Positions 10,300 to 22,700 of a stretch of 64,000 nt of DNA are shown piece by piece. The DNA is from Onthophagus taurus (taxonomy: Eukaryota > Arthropoda > Insecta > Coleoptera > Scarabaeidae). Made by a program: the position numbers and the translations under genes. Every line of letters starts with the position of its first letter. The first letter of the stretch is position 1. The DNA lies in NCBI RefSeq assembly GCF_036711975.1, contig NC_091968.1:8928001-8992000 (forward strand), in the 5' to 3' direction. The notes beneath the pieces are model-generated. The model made no database searches. It saw nothing but the letters and a program-made list of their open reading frames with translations, and was not told the origin of the DNA.

Positions 10300-10633
10300 T
10301 TTTATCAACATGGGCTAAGTATTGTTGTTATGATGATCTAAAATGTTGATATCCGACTTTTTCTTTTTTTTTTTTTGGTTTCCGCTTGATTTTATTTACT
10401 TTAAATCGAAATTGTTTTTTAAATATGTTAAACATATTTTTCTGTATGACAAAAAATTACATTTCCGTTTAACTTTGCTTTTCAATATTTTAGTAATTAC
10501 AATAAAACCTTGATATAACGGATTAGTATGGGGAAATGAACTGAATGTAATGAAATTTATTGATATTGTAAAAGTTATTTTTATTATCTATAAGAAGCCC
10601 TATGTAAACAAATAGAAATTAATAATAATGGGA
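10300..10633. other. Intergenic spacer: Nup155 3' end / secreted-gene promoter region
   Basis: AT-rich. On the minus strand AATAAA (10556-10561) lies about 75 bp past the Nup155 stop and is a plausible polyadenylation signal. No TATA box is evident upstream of the secreted-protein start at 10299. Nothing else seen. Confidence 0.45.
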
Positions 10634-10760
10634 TCATAAACGCGATAATTGGGCTTGTATCCCTTTTAAAATATTGATTAATCTTTCAGTGTTTGGCTTG
10701 CTGTATAAATTTGACAAAATTGTAGCGGTGGTGTCTTGACATAACGCAATAAGCTTTCTC
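10634..10760 (-). CDS. Nup155: Nup155 exon 11 (terminal)
   Basis: Acceptor TTTTAG at 10766-10761; RKLIALCQDTTATILSN to GIQAQLSRL and TGA at 10636-10634. The stop closes a CDS divisible by three. Confidence 0.85.
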
Positions 10761-13700
10761 CTAAAAAAAGGAAATTAATACAATCGTTTTTGGTCTTAAA
10801 AATAACTTACTTATCCACACTATTATAAGATTGATGCGTTCTTAGAAAAGCATTCATTAAAACTGCTATAACATAATAAAAATGGAACTCATTTTCTTCT
10901 GAAGTCCAAAACCGTTCGGTTACTGTTGTTGTTATTAATCTAAAAAAGAAAAAAATAATAGATTTTTTTTAATTTATACTATAAATTTTTTTTACCGATT
11001 GTATATGTTGATTAGCATTTCAATTGGAATTTCGATTGAAAGAAATAAATTTGCCACTAGAGCCGAATCAGTTTTTAATTGCGCACTAATCATTTCTAAA
11101 TTTAAAATTATATGTTCTAAAATGATTAAAAAATTACTTAAAGAAATTAGTTAACAACAGAAACTTACGAAGAGGAAAACAATTACTCGATAATTTGTAT
11201 TGTCTGGCCAATATTTTAATTTTTGATAAAATCTGAATCATACGATCATTTCCTGAACCCGAATACTTTTGTACCTCATCTTCAATTATATGATTCCAAA
11301 TTTCTTCCACAAATTTTGGATCAGAATAACCAGCGCAGTCGATAATCGCCAATTTCGATTCCCATAAATGAAAAGGTTCGGCGAAATTTTCATACAACTA
11401 AGGGAATAAAAAAGCAATTACAGTAAAAACTCGATACAATTCAAACTAGAACTAATACTAGACCTAGAAACATTCGGGTTTAGCAGTCTTAAAAGACGTA
11501 TCTCTCAACCCGAATGATTCTAGTTCTATGTCTAACGCTGAATAACAATTAAAACTAGAATTAACACTAGCATTAGAACTAACACTAGAGTTACAACTAG
11601 AAACGTTCGGGTTTAGCCGAACGTCTCTTAAGACGGCTAAACCTAAATGTTTCTTGTTCTAGGTCTAGTGTTAGTTCTAGTTTTAATTGTTATTCAGCGC
11701 TGACGTCGCGAACGCGCCTTCGACAACAATCTAACATTTAATAACAATTAAAACTAGAACTACCGCCCTTGGTTTATTCGTGATTTTACGAATAAACTGT
11801 CGACGGCGTCGACTTTCCTCGACACACGTGTTTCATGAGAATACGTGCCGAGTCCCCCTGAATAATCTGACACTATAACGTGAGCAGAACAGAAGAGAAT
11901 AGCAGGTACGTTTATTATTTAAAATAATTTAGTTTATTAATTTGATACAGTGTAGACTGTCACGGCATTGATTATTGAAAATATAATAAGTTTTACATGG
12001 TGTGGATCCTTGTTACCAATATACACATGAAATAATTAATAACAGATATTTTTGCTTTATTGGTATTTATTATTAAACTGATAATAAATACGCCTGATGC
12101 GTTTCGGCGATCTACGCCATCTTCGGAGGCTTTCGTCTTGTTTATCTAAATTAGGTGATACATATATATAAAATATTAGTTTTCTTCTTAGGTGATATAA
12201 CTAAATCGCTTCCTGTGACAATTGTTTTTATTTTTAACAACAATTTGGCTGGATCGAATATCTCATTTTTTGTTACTTTTGTTAAGAGCGAACCAAACGT
12301 ATAAAATGGCGTATTTGATTTTCAACAATTATTTCATAATAAGTTTTGTTTAATCTAATGATGATACGTATTTATAATTACATTTGTTAGTTGTTACAAC
12401 ATCAATAATGAAAATTCAAGAACTAAATTATTACCTTAAAAAATTTTGTCTTCCAATTTTTTTACACTACTGAATCTTCAATTTGAAATGAATGTTTATG
12501 ATCGTGAATTAACAATCGTTTATAATGATAGAAATTGCTGCTTATAAACACCAAGGTCATGAATGTTGGTTGATAAATGTGCATGGATAAGTGCCACTAC
12601 AGATATATGGTCAAATCCAAGTAAAACCTGCTTTTTATTAAGGTTTACAGGACATTTTGTTATAGGTTCTCAGAGATTGAAAGTGATATTAGGCGCAACA
12701 GTATTAGATGAGGCCCATACCGACGCATATATTGAACAAAAAATAACTGAAATGGTGAACGACTGGAATATTAGCAAGAAGCTGTTCCTAATTATACGTG
12801 ATAATGCAGCCAATATAGTATGTGCTATGAGAACGCAATATCAATCCCTAGGTTGTGTGGAGCATACTCTGCAATTAGTCATAAAAGATGTTTTGTTTCA
12901 AAATGAGCGGAACAAAATTTTAGTACATAACTGTAGAAAAATTGTAAACAATTTTCGTCGAAGCGAGCAGACATCCAGAAAATTGACCGATTGTCAAAGT
13001 CAGCGTGGACTTCTGATTCATTGTTTGCTGCAAGACATAGAAATCAGGTGGAGTAGCACCTACTTAATACTGCAGCGACTTGTAGAGCAAAAAAGTGACT
13101 TGTCTTGTGTTAATCTCCTTAAAATACACTCGAAACTTCAAATCAGGTTAACTTTATATTTAATTCTAGTTTTGTTACATAATGAAAAAACCTAGATATT
13201 GATCGTCAGATATTAATAGAGATGTATACTAATAATTTTAGAGTTTTTCTCAAAAGGTAACAGCCTATAATCTGAAAGTGAGTAAGCAAAGCACACTATT
13301 TGATTATATTCCAACGAAGAATGTTCAACACACTGGGACAAAAACTCCCACTGACACAATCGAACCGACTGAACCATTAAAAAAAAACAAGAGAAAAGTG
13401 GAGAAATTTCTTTATAAATACCAAGATAAAACATATTATTTACGGCTTTAGGTCTACACAACATGATAATATTGATTTACCACAATGTGTTGTGTGTGGA
13501 ACTGTATTAGCAAACGCATCTTTAAAATTTAATAAACTTTTAAGACATTTAGAAACTAATTACGTTGCATACATGGATAAACCATCAGAATTTTTTAAAA
13601 GAAAACTGCAAGACTTGAAGGCTTCAAGTTTAACTAAATATTTTGGAACAGACAGAAATATTTAAAATGTTCTCATTTAGTAGCATTGCATATTGCTAAG

Positions 13701-16700
13701 ACCAAAAAAGCGTGTAATATAGGAGAAGTATATAGTGTTTGGTGAAGAATATGCTGTGCAAATTAACAATATTCCAATGTCTGCTGAAACAATAAGCAGA
13801 CGAGTACTTAATTTTTCAAATGATCTGCAATTACAACTAATTGAAAAATTAGAACATTCACCATATTATGCCTTGTAGTTAGATGAATGCACAGATGTTT
13901 CAAGTAATGCTATATTGATAGAATACGTAAGGTATATTGATTTTGAGTTGGAGGAACTACTATAATCTTACACATCTTTTGAAGTTTTTGCTACCATAAA
14001 TTCATACTTTGAGTCTAAACACATACCTTGGAATAAATGTATAGGTATATGTACGGATGGAGCAGCGGCGATGGTAGGAAACAACAGAGGCGTTGTTACG
14101 CAAAATGGGCAATTATCGCATAAAAATATAACAAAAACTCACTGCATTCTTCATCGTGAACGGTTGGTATCCTGTGTGAAAATTGTAAATCATATTCGTA
14201 ATAGCGCAGTTCGGACTCGAGTTTTCGCTTTGTTCTGTGAAGAGATAGGACAGACCACAGAGTTTTATTACTACATTCACATATATACGCTGGCTTCCGA
14301 GAGGGAAGGTACTGAAAAGATTTTTGACTTAAGAACCGAAATGGAAATACTCTTAAATGACCAAAATTGACCACCAACAGAACACTTCAAAAACAACGTA
14401 TGGCTTGCAAAGGTTGCTTACCTAGCTGATATTTTTTCGTTAGTTAACGAATTAACATTATTAATGCACGGGGGCATGACTAACCTCTATTCACGTACAA
14501 TAACAAAGTTGAAGCTTTTACAAACAAATTGATATTTGGAGAGGTCGAAGGGAGAATTTGATATTATGTTCCCATTTTATCTTCAAATAATTGAAGATAA
14601 GGAGATTAAGGCCCACTTTTACCACCTCTTGATAAATTTAACCGATAGATAATTACCATGGTTACAGCGGTTTTAAGCGCTCTCATTGGCTAAGGTCCAT
14701 TACTACCATCTTTTAGTTAAATTTATCTTATAGATAAACCCATCTACTAGCCAATCAGAACAAATAAAATAGCCGTAACCGTGGTAATAATCCCTTAGAT
14801 AGCTTAACCAGAAGATGGTAGTAAAGGAGCCTTAGGCCCGTTACTACCAAACCAATGCTATCTATTAGTTAAGCTATCTATAAGATACAATTTATCTCGT
14901 AGATAACAGGGTCTCTAAGAATGCGAACATCTTGTTGAATTTGTTAGCAAACATAAAAACGTAATAGAAAACAAAAAAAGTGATGCAGTATTGTATCACT
15001 TTTAACATACGATTATTTTATGTTAAAATGTGATGGTAAACAATATATTTATGTCAATTCTTTTGAAAGATCTGGATAGAAATAGCCCGCGGACTAACGG
15101 CGGTAAGTAGGATTTGCCGGGATGCAAAAGGCGTTAAAGCCAAGTATGATATGTTAAAGAAACAAGTGAGAAGTAAATGTGCTCAAATTCGAAAAAACGC
15201 GATGAGAACTGGTGGTGGTCCTAATCAGTTGAATTACATAAACCAACAGAAGTTAACAACAATTGGACCACATGGAACCCACAAAACCTTAGGAAAAGGA
15301 AATGTCGTGTGTTGGATGTGGGTTCAAAGCCAAGTAAGTTAGATTCTTGTATGTAATATTACTTTAATACATATGTATACTTGTTTACAGAAACCGCAAA
15401 CAAATCTATCCATGATGGATATAACCACTTGAATGAAAAGAGACTGGAATTAACTGAATTGCTTATTAAACAAGCGAAAGAAGAGCATGAAAAGAAAATG
15501 GAATTGCTGGACTTACAATTAGAAATAAAAATAAAAAGATAGCAAGCAGCATTACTTTAAAATTAGAATTAATCTGATTATCTAATTAACCCGGCTTGCG
15601 ATGAAAAAAATACAAGAGAATTGATAACTAAACTTTATAAAAAAATACACAACGTTCAGCTATCAATTCCCTTGTATTTTTTCCATTTCCAATTCCCTTG
15701 TAAAAAAAAGTAATTTAAGAAAATAAAAATTTATTTACATTATTACTACTATTTATTTTTAGTGAAAAACTAAAAACTAAAATAGTAAAACGCTCGAATT
15801 TTGTACGTCAGCATAAATCCTATTTGAGGTTAGGTATCCGCATTTATCCCTTAGATAGCAACTTATCCGATACCCAATCCACGGGTTACAGATATTTTAA
15901 AAGTTATCCCTTGGATAGCGGTATCTATAAGATAAATACAGTGGTAGTAACCAATTTTTAAGCTATCCGATAGATAACGCTATCAGAGACTTTAACTATG
16001 AGTGGTAGTAGTGGGCCTAAGAAAGATTTCTTAGTTATTTTCCTTCTGATAACGACATCCGCATAGGCAATGTGTGGATACAAAACCATTTTTAAAAGAC
16101 GAAGGTAATTTTTTGTGTTCGTCAGACAAGGAAAACTAATGGATCTGTCGTGTTATAGATTACTTCACGCGTAATTCATTAGTCAAAAAAATGTAGTAAA
16201 ATTTTGGAATCAAATACGAAACGAATACCCAATATTATTTGAAAAGGCCATGGAATGTTAACTACCATTCGCAACAACATATTTAGGAGAAAGTGGCTGT
16301 TCAGCTCTTGCTGCTATTAAGAATAAGTACAGAAACCGTCTTGAAAGCTTTGATGCCACAATCAGAATAGCATTAAATCAGTCGATTGAACCTAGCATAG
16401 ATAATAATTGATGAACGAGATGCAGCAACATAAAAGTCACTGATACAGGTGTACCATTTTGTTGTAACCAATGTTTCTTTTGAATAACTTGACATCTAGT
16501 TGTCAGTCAAATCGCCAAGTTTGATGGCGCATTGCAAACATCCTTGTAGTACAATTTTAACCATGATTCGCTATATACCTAAGGAACGTGCAGAAATGGT
16601 GAAATTTTATTTCCAAAAAAGGTCCTATGTTAGACAATTCGAAGTTTAGTAGTGAAATTCAATTCCAGTGATTCTTTGGCTACATCGAAGCCCAAAAGTA

Positions 16701-19700
16701 AGATCCCTACACGTCGCAATGATGACGCTATAGCTGCTGTAAGTACCGATATTCAAGAGCGTGACAACGGCGCGACGGTGACAGTCAATGGCGAGCGATA
16801 TCAGGCCATGTTACGCGACTTGAAGCAAATAACATGGAGGACGCTGGTTCCAGCAAAAACGACTGACCGGCGCATTCGCCTGATTGAACGCCTCCTGACT
16901 TTTTCCTGTCGCGATACCTTAAGAGCAAGGTTTATGTCAACAAGTCAGACACTCTCGAGCAACTTAAGGCTAACATACGCCAGGAATTCGCCAAAATAAT
17001 GCACGAAACACTCGCAAATGTGATGGAAAACGTCGAAAAAAGACCGATTTTGTGGTGACAGCTGGGAGAAGCCACCTATAGTTCTTTTTTTTTCTATAAT
17101 ACCTGTCAAATTATTGTAAAGTTGGCAAAATTAACAGGGAGTTTTGTTTTATCATGTTTTGAAATAGATATGTAACACTGACGTTTGAGCTTTCGTTATT
17201 CAAAAAAAAAAAAGGTGCATAATAGTTTATTTATATTACAAGTGGGCTAGAAACATAATTACTGTACGAGTGTGGAGAATTGCACGACGAGGTCGTAGAC
17301 CGAGTCGTGTAATCACACGAGTACTGTCATTACGTAACTCAATTCACCTCAAATGAGTGCGTAATGATGACTTATCCAAGCAGTCGTAGATAATAGTATA
17401 TTATTATATGAGCATATAATGAGGGCTATTATTCGCGAAGGTTAAGTTTATGTCACGAGCGTAGCGAGTGGCATAATAGGGCCGTTAACTATTTTTTTTT
17501 TATTGGCTCATTCGAAAGTTTTTTAAAATTGATTGACCCCATATTTTTTAATTTTTGATTCTGAGGCTTAGTTTTTCCAAAAAAAAATAATAAAGCTAGA
17601 AATTACAGGCCGCGAATTCAGTAGCGCGTCACTCAGATTTGAGCGTATGATTGGAGCGTATAAAAATCAATAAAATTCCTAGAGAGAGACAATGCTACGA
17701 ATCTTATGCGCTAGAAGAAAACAGAAGAAAACGGGAGAGAAATCACGTCTGTGATTTCTTTCTTCTTACTTAAAACGTCACAATGAATCAGGGGTGGGGA
17801 ATTTTAAACTTTTACATTAATTATTGCAAAAATTAAACAATTTTCGAACGTGAAAACGTTACTAATCCGTCTAATTTAATTTACATTATCGATTTTTTTA
17901 AAGACGTTCTTTCTAATCGATTGACGTTAACGGCCCTATTAACCTGAGTGAATAATAGCTCATTATATGCGAGTAGAATACTATACTTTGTCCACGACTA
18001 TTGAAATTGATTCCATAAATTTATTTTTTAAATAAATTTTTGAATAAAGGTTAAACGTCAATGTGACACAAATTCAATGTTACTAACTGTAACCAACTTC
18101 ACAACAATTTGTCAAAATTAAGTGTCAGTTTTATAAAACGTCGTTTTCTTTACAAAAATTAATTAATTTATGGTTAAATCATACGAAAAAACGAATTTGT
18201 TTAGGTTTTTTTAATGTCAAACATTTAGAAACTCCTAAAAAATTGAATTAAATTGACGTTTTTTGAACTTTTAACGTTTCAAATCATTATTATTAGTCTG
18301 GTCAAGATGGCTACCCGTGAATAATGATTATTATTCACCGCTATTATTCACTCCGTGAAAAATGACTACCATTTTGTTTTAGAAAACTCATTCATAAGGT
18401 ATATATTATAAGGTAGTCGTGGACAAAAAATGTTGTGTTCTATTTAATTACTTTGTAGCACGTTTTTACAATAAATATGTACTTCGTTAAAATCGTATTT
18501 ATCTAAAAATTTATTAGTATTTTAACCTCAACTATTTAGTTACCGATAATGTTACTAAAAATCAGAAAAACAACATAAATTTTATAAGGGTCCTAGATAA
18601 TACCAACAGAAACCCTAAAAAATTTACATTGACAAATATTATAGAAAAAAAACGAACTATTGTGAAATTGTACAAGTCCAAATTTCATTTTACGTTATTC
18701 AAAAAAAAACATCGCTTACAACAAAATTATATTAGGAGAAATGCTTACCTCAAAATTAATATTGTTATTGTTTGTATTGTGTATAGAATTAGGACTAAAA
18801 ATATACAGGTGTTTCTAAATTGATCCGAACAATTTCAAGGAGTGATTTTTCAACAAAAATTAAGGGGGGTCTTTCATATAACTTTTTGTTCAAAAACCCT
18901 TCCTCACCGAGTTACAGCACTTTAAAGTTAGGGAAAAAATTGTTTTTATTTAATAAATCCATTACGGAGGAATTTAGAAGAATAAAATTTGACAGATAAG
19001 TGTTGCTAATAAAATGACACTTTTTCACGATTACCAGGGTAAAAATCAACCCTTATAATATTTTGCATCAGAACTTTTTAATGCGTCTACATTTTTCTAT
19101 TTAAAAACTTAATTGAAATACGCAACTTTTTGTCCCTTGACATTTTCTCCTAAAATTGTTAGTTTGATCACAAAAAAATAAAATGTAGGACAAAGTGTAG
19201 TAGCATACAAACTCCACGGAATTTAGAACTAAAACGCACGACAAAATAAACTACAGCAACAGCTGATGTGGATAAAAAACTGGTGTTAACTGATCTTACA
19301 AATTTTCAGGCAAAGGACGGGTTGTTTGCTACGCAGTTTTTGTGAAAAACTTCATTGGAGATCTCACCCACTGCATAGTGGGCTAGCATCAACAGTAACG
19401 TGCAAAAGAAGCTTTAACACTTATGGGGAATTGCAAATGTCTAAGCATTTTAACTTTTTGGGTGTAATAAATAACCTTACCTGAGTAATTTCATATAAAC
19501 CTGAATTTAAAGCAATAATTGCATCTTCAGCATTCGGAATGGAATTTTTCAAATTCGTCATTGCGTCCAATATTTGTTCTTGTACTTTTGCTATATCTAT
19601 TTTATCCTCTAATTCACGCAAAAATACCCCCAAATATGGAACATAACCGACTTTATCGCTACGCATACACATTACAGCACGAGCTAAATAACTCATTCGG

Positions 19701-22700
19701 TCTTGTAATGACAATAAATTCCTTAAAGCATAAAATAGGTTATAAATCGTTAATAAGATTAATTTCGTTTCGCTTACCCTGGTTTTGATGCTAAAGAATT
19801 TAAAATTTTTGCCGCTGAAGTATGATTATTATTATTTTCATAGTATTTCCAAAGTAAATCATAAACATTAATATTGTTTGGACTTTCTTGCGCAACTTTT
19901 TGCAAATAAGTTTCCAAAGAGGTGTTTTTAACGTTGATAATATCATCGGTCATATTTTTACTGATCATCCACTCGTAAATAGCAACATGAAGTAATTCGT
20001 CTGAATATTGAAGAATTTCATCGATTATTTTGTGTAATAACACGTGAGTTTCCTCTTGAACCCCACTAACATTTTGAATTCCACTCGTATTAGCCAACGT
20101 TTGATTAATGGAATCTTGCGGTACGAAAATCGAATTTAACATATTTATAACGTATTGATAAATTTCCATTCGCTTGGTGTAAAAACGATATCCTTCTTGA
20201 TCGCCTTGTTCGCTATTTTTATAAAAATGTCCCGCGATGTTTTTTTGATCTATTTTATTTGCGCATAAAACGCAGAGCTCAATAACTGCGTTGTAAGCCT
20301 TTAACCCGATGAATTGATGGCAAATATCGCTTAAATTTATATCTGGAACAACTGATTTACACAAATCTAAAGCTGAAACTATTAAATCTTCTTTTTCATC
20401 AATGTTTTGTAAATTTCTTGCACTTTTTAATATTTCATTAGCCTAAAAAGAAAATTGATTAGATAAAATCTATAAAATTAATAATTTTACTTTTGATATT
20501 GTCGCATCCTCCATTTTATACAAATCCGGGCAAATATCTCTTAATTTTATACTAATTGAATCAACGGAAGCGTTATCACCAAGATAGCTATTAACCAAAA
20601 TCGTAATAAACATAGAACATAAATCTTTACCAAATAAAATTAAATCTTTAAAAACGGCGTTTTGAAGCATTTGTTTGTGCTGTTCCGGAAGGGATTCCGC
20701 TAAGATGTGAAATTGATGTTCGCATAAAATTTTCCACAACCCAACAACTTGACAAGCGTGATTTATAAAAGTTTTAAAAGCATCCAAAGAATGTTTTTCG
20801 TCCATTTGCGCATCGTATAAAGTATAGTTTTGCGTAACATTAGCTGGATTTATCGTTTGATCCGTTTGATTCGGATTATTATTACGGCTATTTTGATTGT
20901 TATATGTTGATAATTGAGTGTTCTTCATAACGAAATTTCTTAAAGAATTTAAATGGCTCAACGTTAATATACAGTCAGTTGATGTTATTGTACTAGAAAG
21001 CTATAAAAATAAAAAAAAAATAATTTTTAACTAACAATTAATGTGTAAATCTCACATAAACTTTTTTAATATTTTGTGCGACGTTTTTCTCAACACACAA
21101 CATGTTCCAAATGGGCCTTAAAATCCTTTCTAAATAAAAATATAAACCGTTGTGTTTCGACGAGTATTGAAACGGCTCAAATTGACTTGTATTTGGGGAG
21201 ATCCCAACATTTTGAAATTGGGGGTTGTATGAAGAATAAGACAAATTTTGATTTTGCATATTTTGAATGTTGGAGTATGGAGCAGGAGTTGACATAATAT
21301 TTGGCATAAATACCGTTGAATCTAAAACATAAAAGTTAAATTTTAAACGGGGGTTCCGCCCAACTAGCAATTTCTTATTTTATTAAAGCTGTAAAAACGT
21401 TTCTGTGATAAATTATATATAACACATTCTACAATCTTACAATCACAGACTCTTACACCACGTGATATGCGTGGTAAGCATCCAAAAACAAATACGATGC
21501 CTTCCAAAGTACTTAAAAAAATCCGCGACCACATTTTGTCTTTTCCAAGAAAGCAAACGCATTATTCTGGGCGAAATATGTAATTATCTTGATGCAAAAT
21601 TAGATATAAAAACAATGTTTTTGCTATTTAAGTCCAAATATTTCTAAACGTGAAATATCAATGTTATGCTGAATATTTCAAGGACAATTTTTCGCTACGG
21701 TTTGGTAAACCTCAAGTTGATACTTGTATTACAACTGTCAAAATAAAAAGTCCACGGTTAGGCGATTACGCTAAAAGGACCGCTGACGCCGAGTTAACTG
21801 TACACAAAAGGAGAGCCAAGAAGTTCCACAACAAGATATCAGAAATACGAAAATTACTTTTGACTTTATGCAAAACTTGCGACAGCTTTGGGTCAACTGT
21901 TTCGGTGTAAAAAACTTGAAAATGAATAAGACAAACAAGGGAAGTAATGAAATATGTTCAATGTTGCTGCACTACATCGACAATTTTTGGAAGGAAATAT
22001 ACAGGAATTATTTTTGTTCCCCGATAATTGCCCTGCATAGAACAAAAACCATACTGTCATAAGATTTTAACAGACAACCAACGTTTTCGTAAAATTAAGC
22101 ATTACTTTCCATTTCGGGGCCACTCTTTTTTACTAAACGACCAGGACTTTGGTGTCACTAAAAGGAAAATAAAAAAACATGACTTCATCTTTATTCCAGA
22201 TCAGTACTATTCCATTATATCTAATGCTTGCCCAAAATTTTAAGGTATTCATTATTCAGACTCAGATTTATAACTTCAGTAGGTAGGAAGAAAGTCGCTA
22301 AGGAACAAAAACAGTCATTTACACCGTCCACATTCATGTCTTTTGAATACAATCAGTCAGTAAGGCACAGTCAAGCATTTGCACGTTTTTCTCGATTTAT
22401 TTTTCCCTGTGTAATTATTGATTTGTTTTGACAAAGTGGTGTACAGTGGGAAGAAAGGAGGAAAAACGGCATCCGGCAACAGCAAGACACCAAAAGCATC
22501 TCGAAGAAGACCATTGATTCGCCATGTGTTAGAAGCACCAGATGACTTTAATGCAAGTACATCGACAAAAAAAATGAAGCAATCGAAAGATCTGTATGAT
22601 ATCGAAGTGAATCAAGCGTTTGGTTATCGTATCATAAACTTTATTGCAGTATTTTCGGCTATTTCGAACGTTGTCGTTTGTAAGGTATGCCCATCGGAAG

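Noticed and set aside
17285..17475. Possible tRNA or other structured RNA in the GTCGTAGACCGAGTCGTG region
   Set aside because: No cloverleaf, no A/B boxes; palindromic words fit a repeat better.
18629..18823. Lys/Arg-rich 64-codon ORF in Nup155 intron 7
   Set aside because: A-rich low-complexity reading with no motif, inside an intron.
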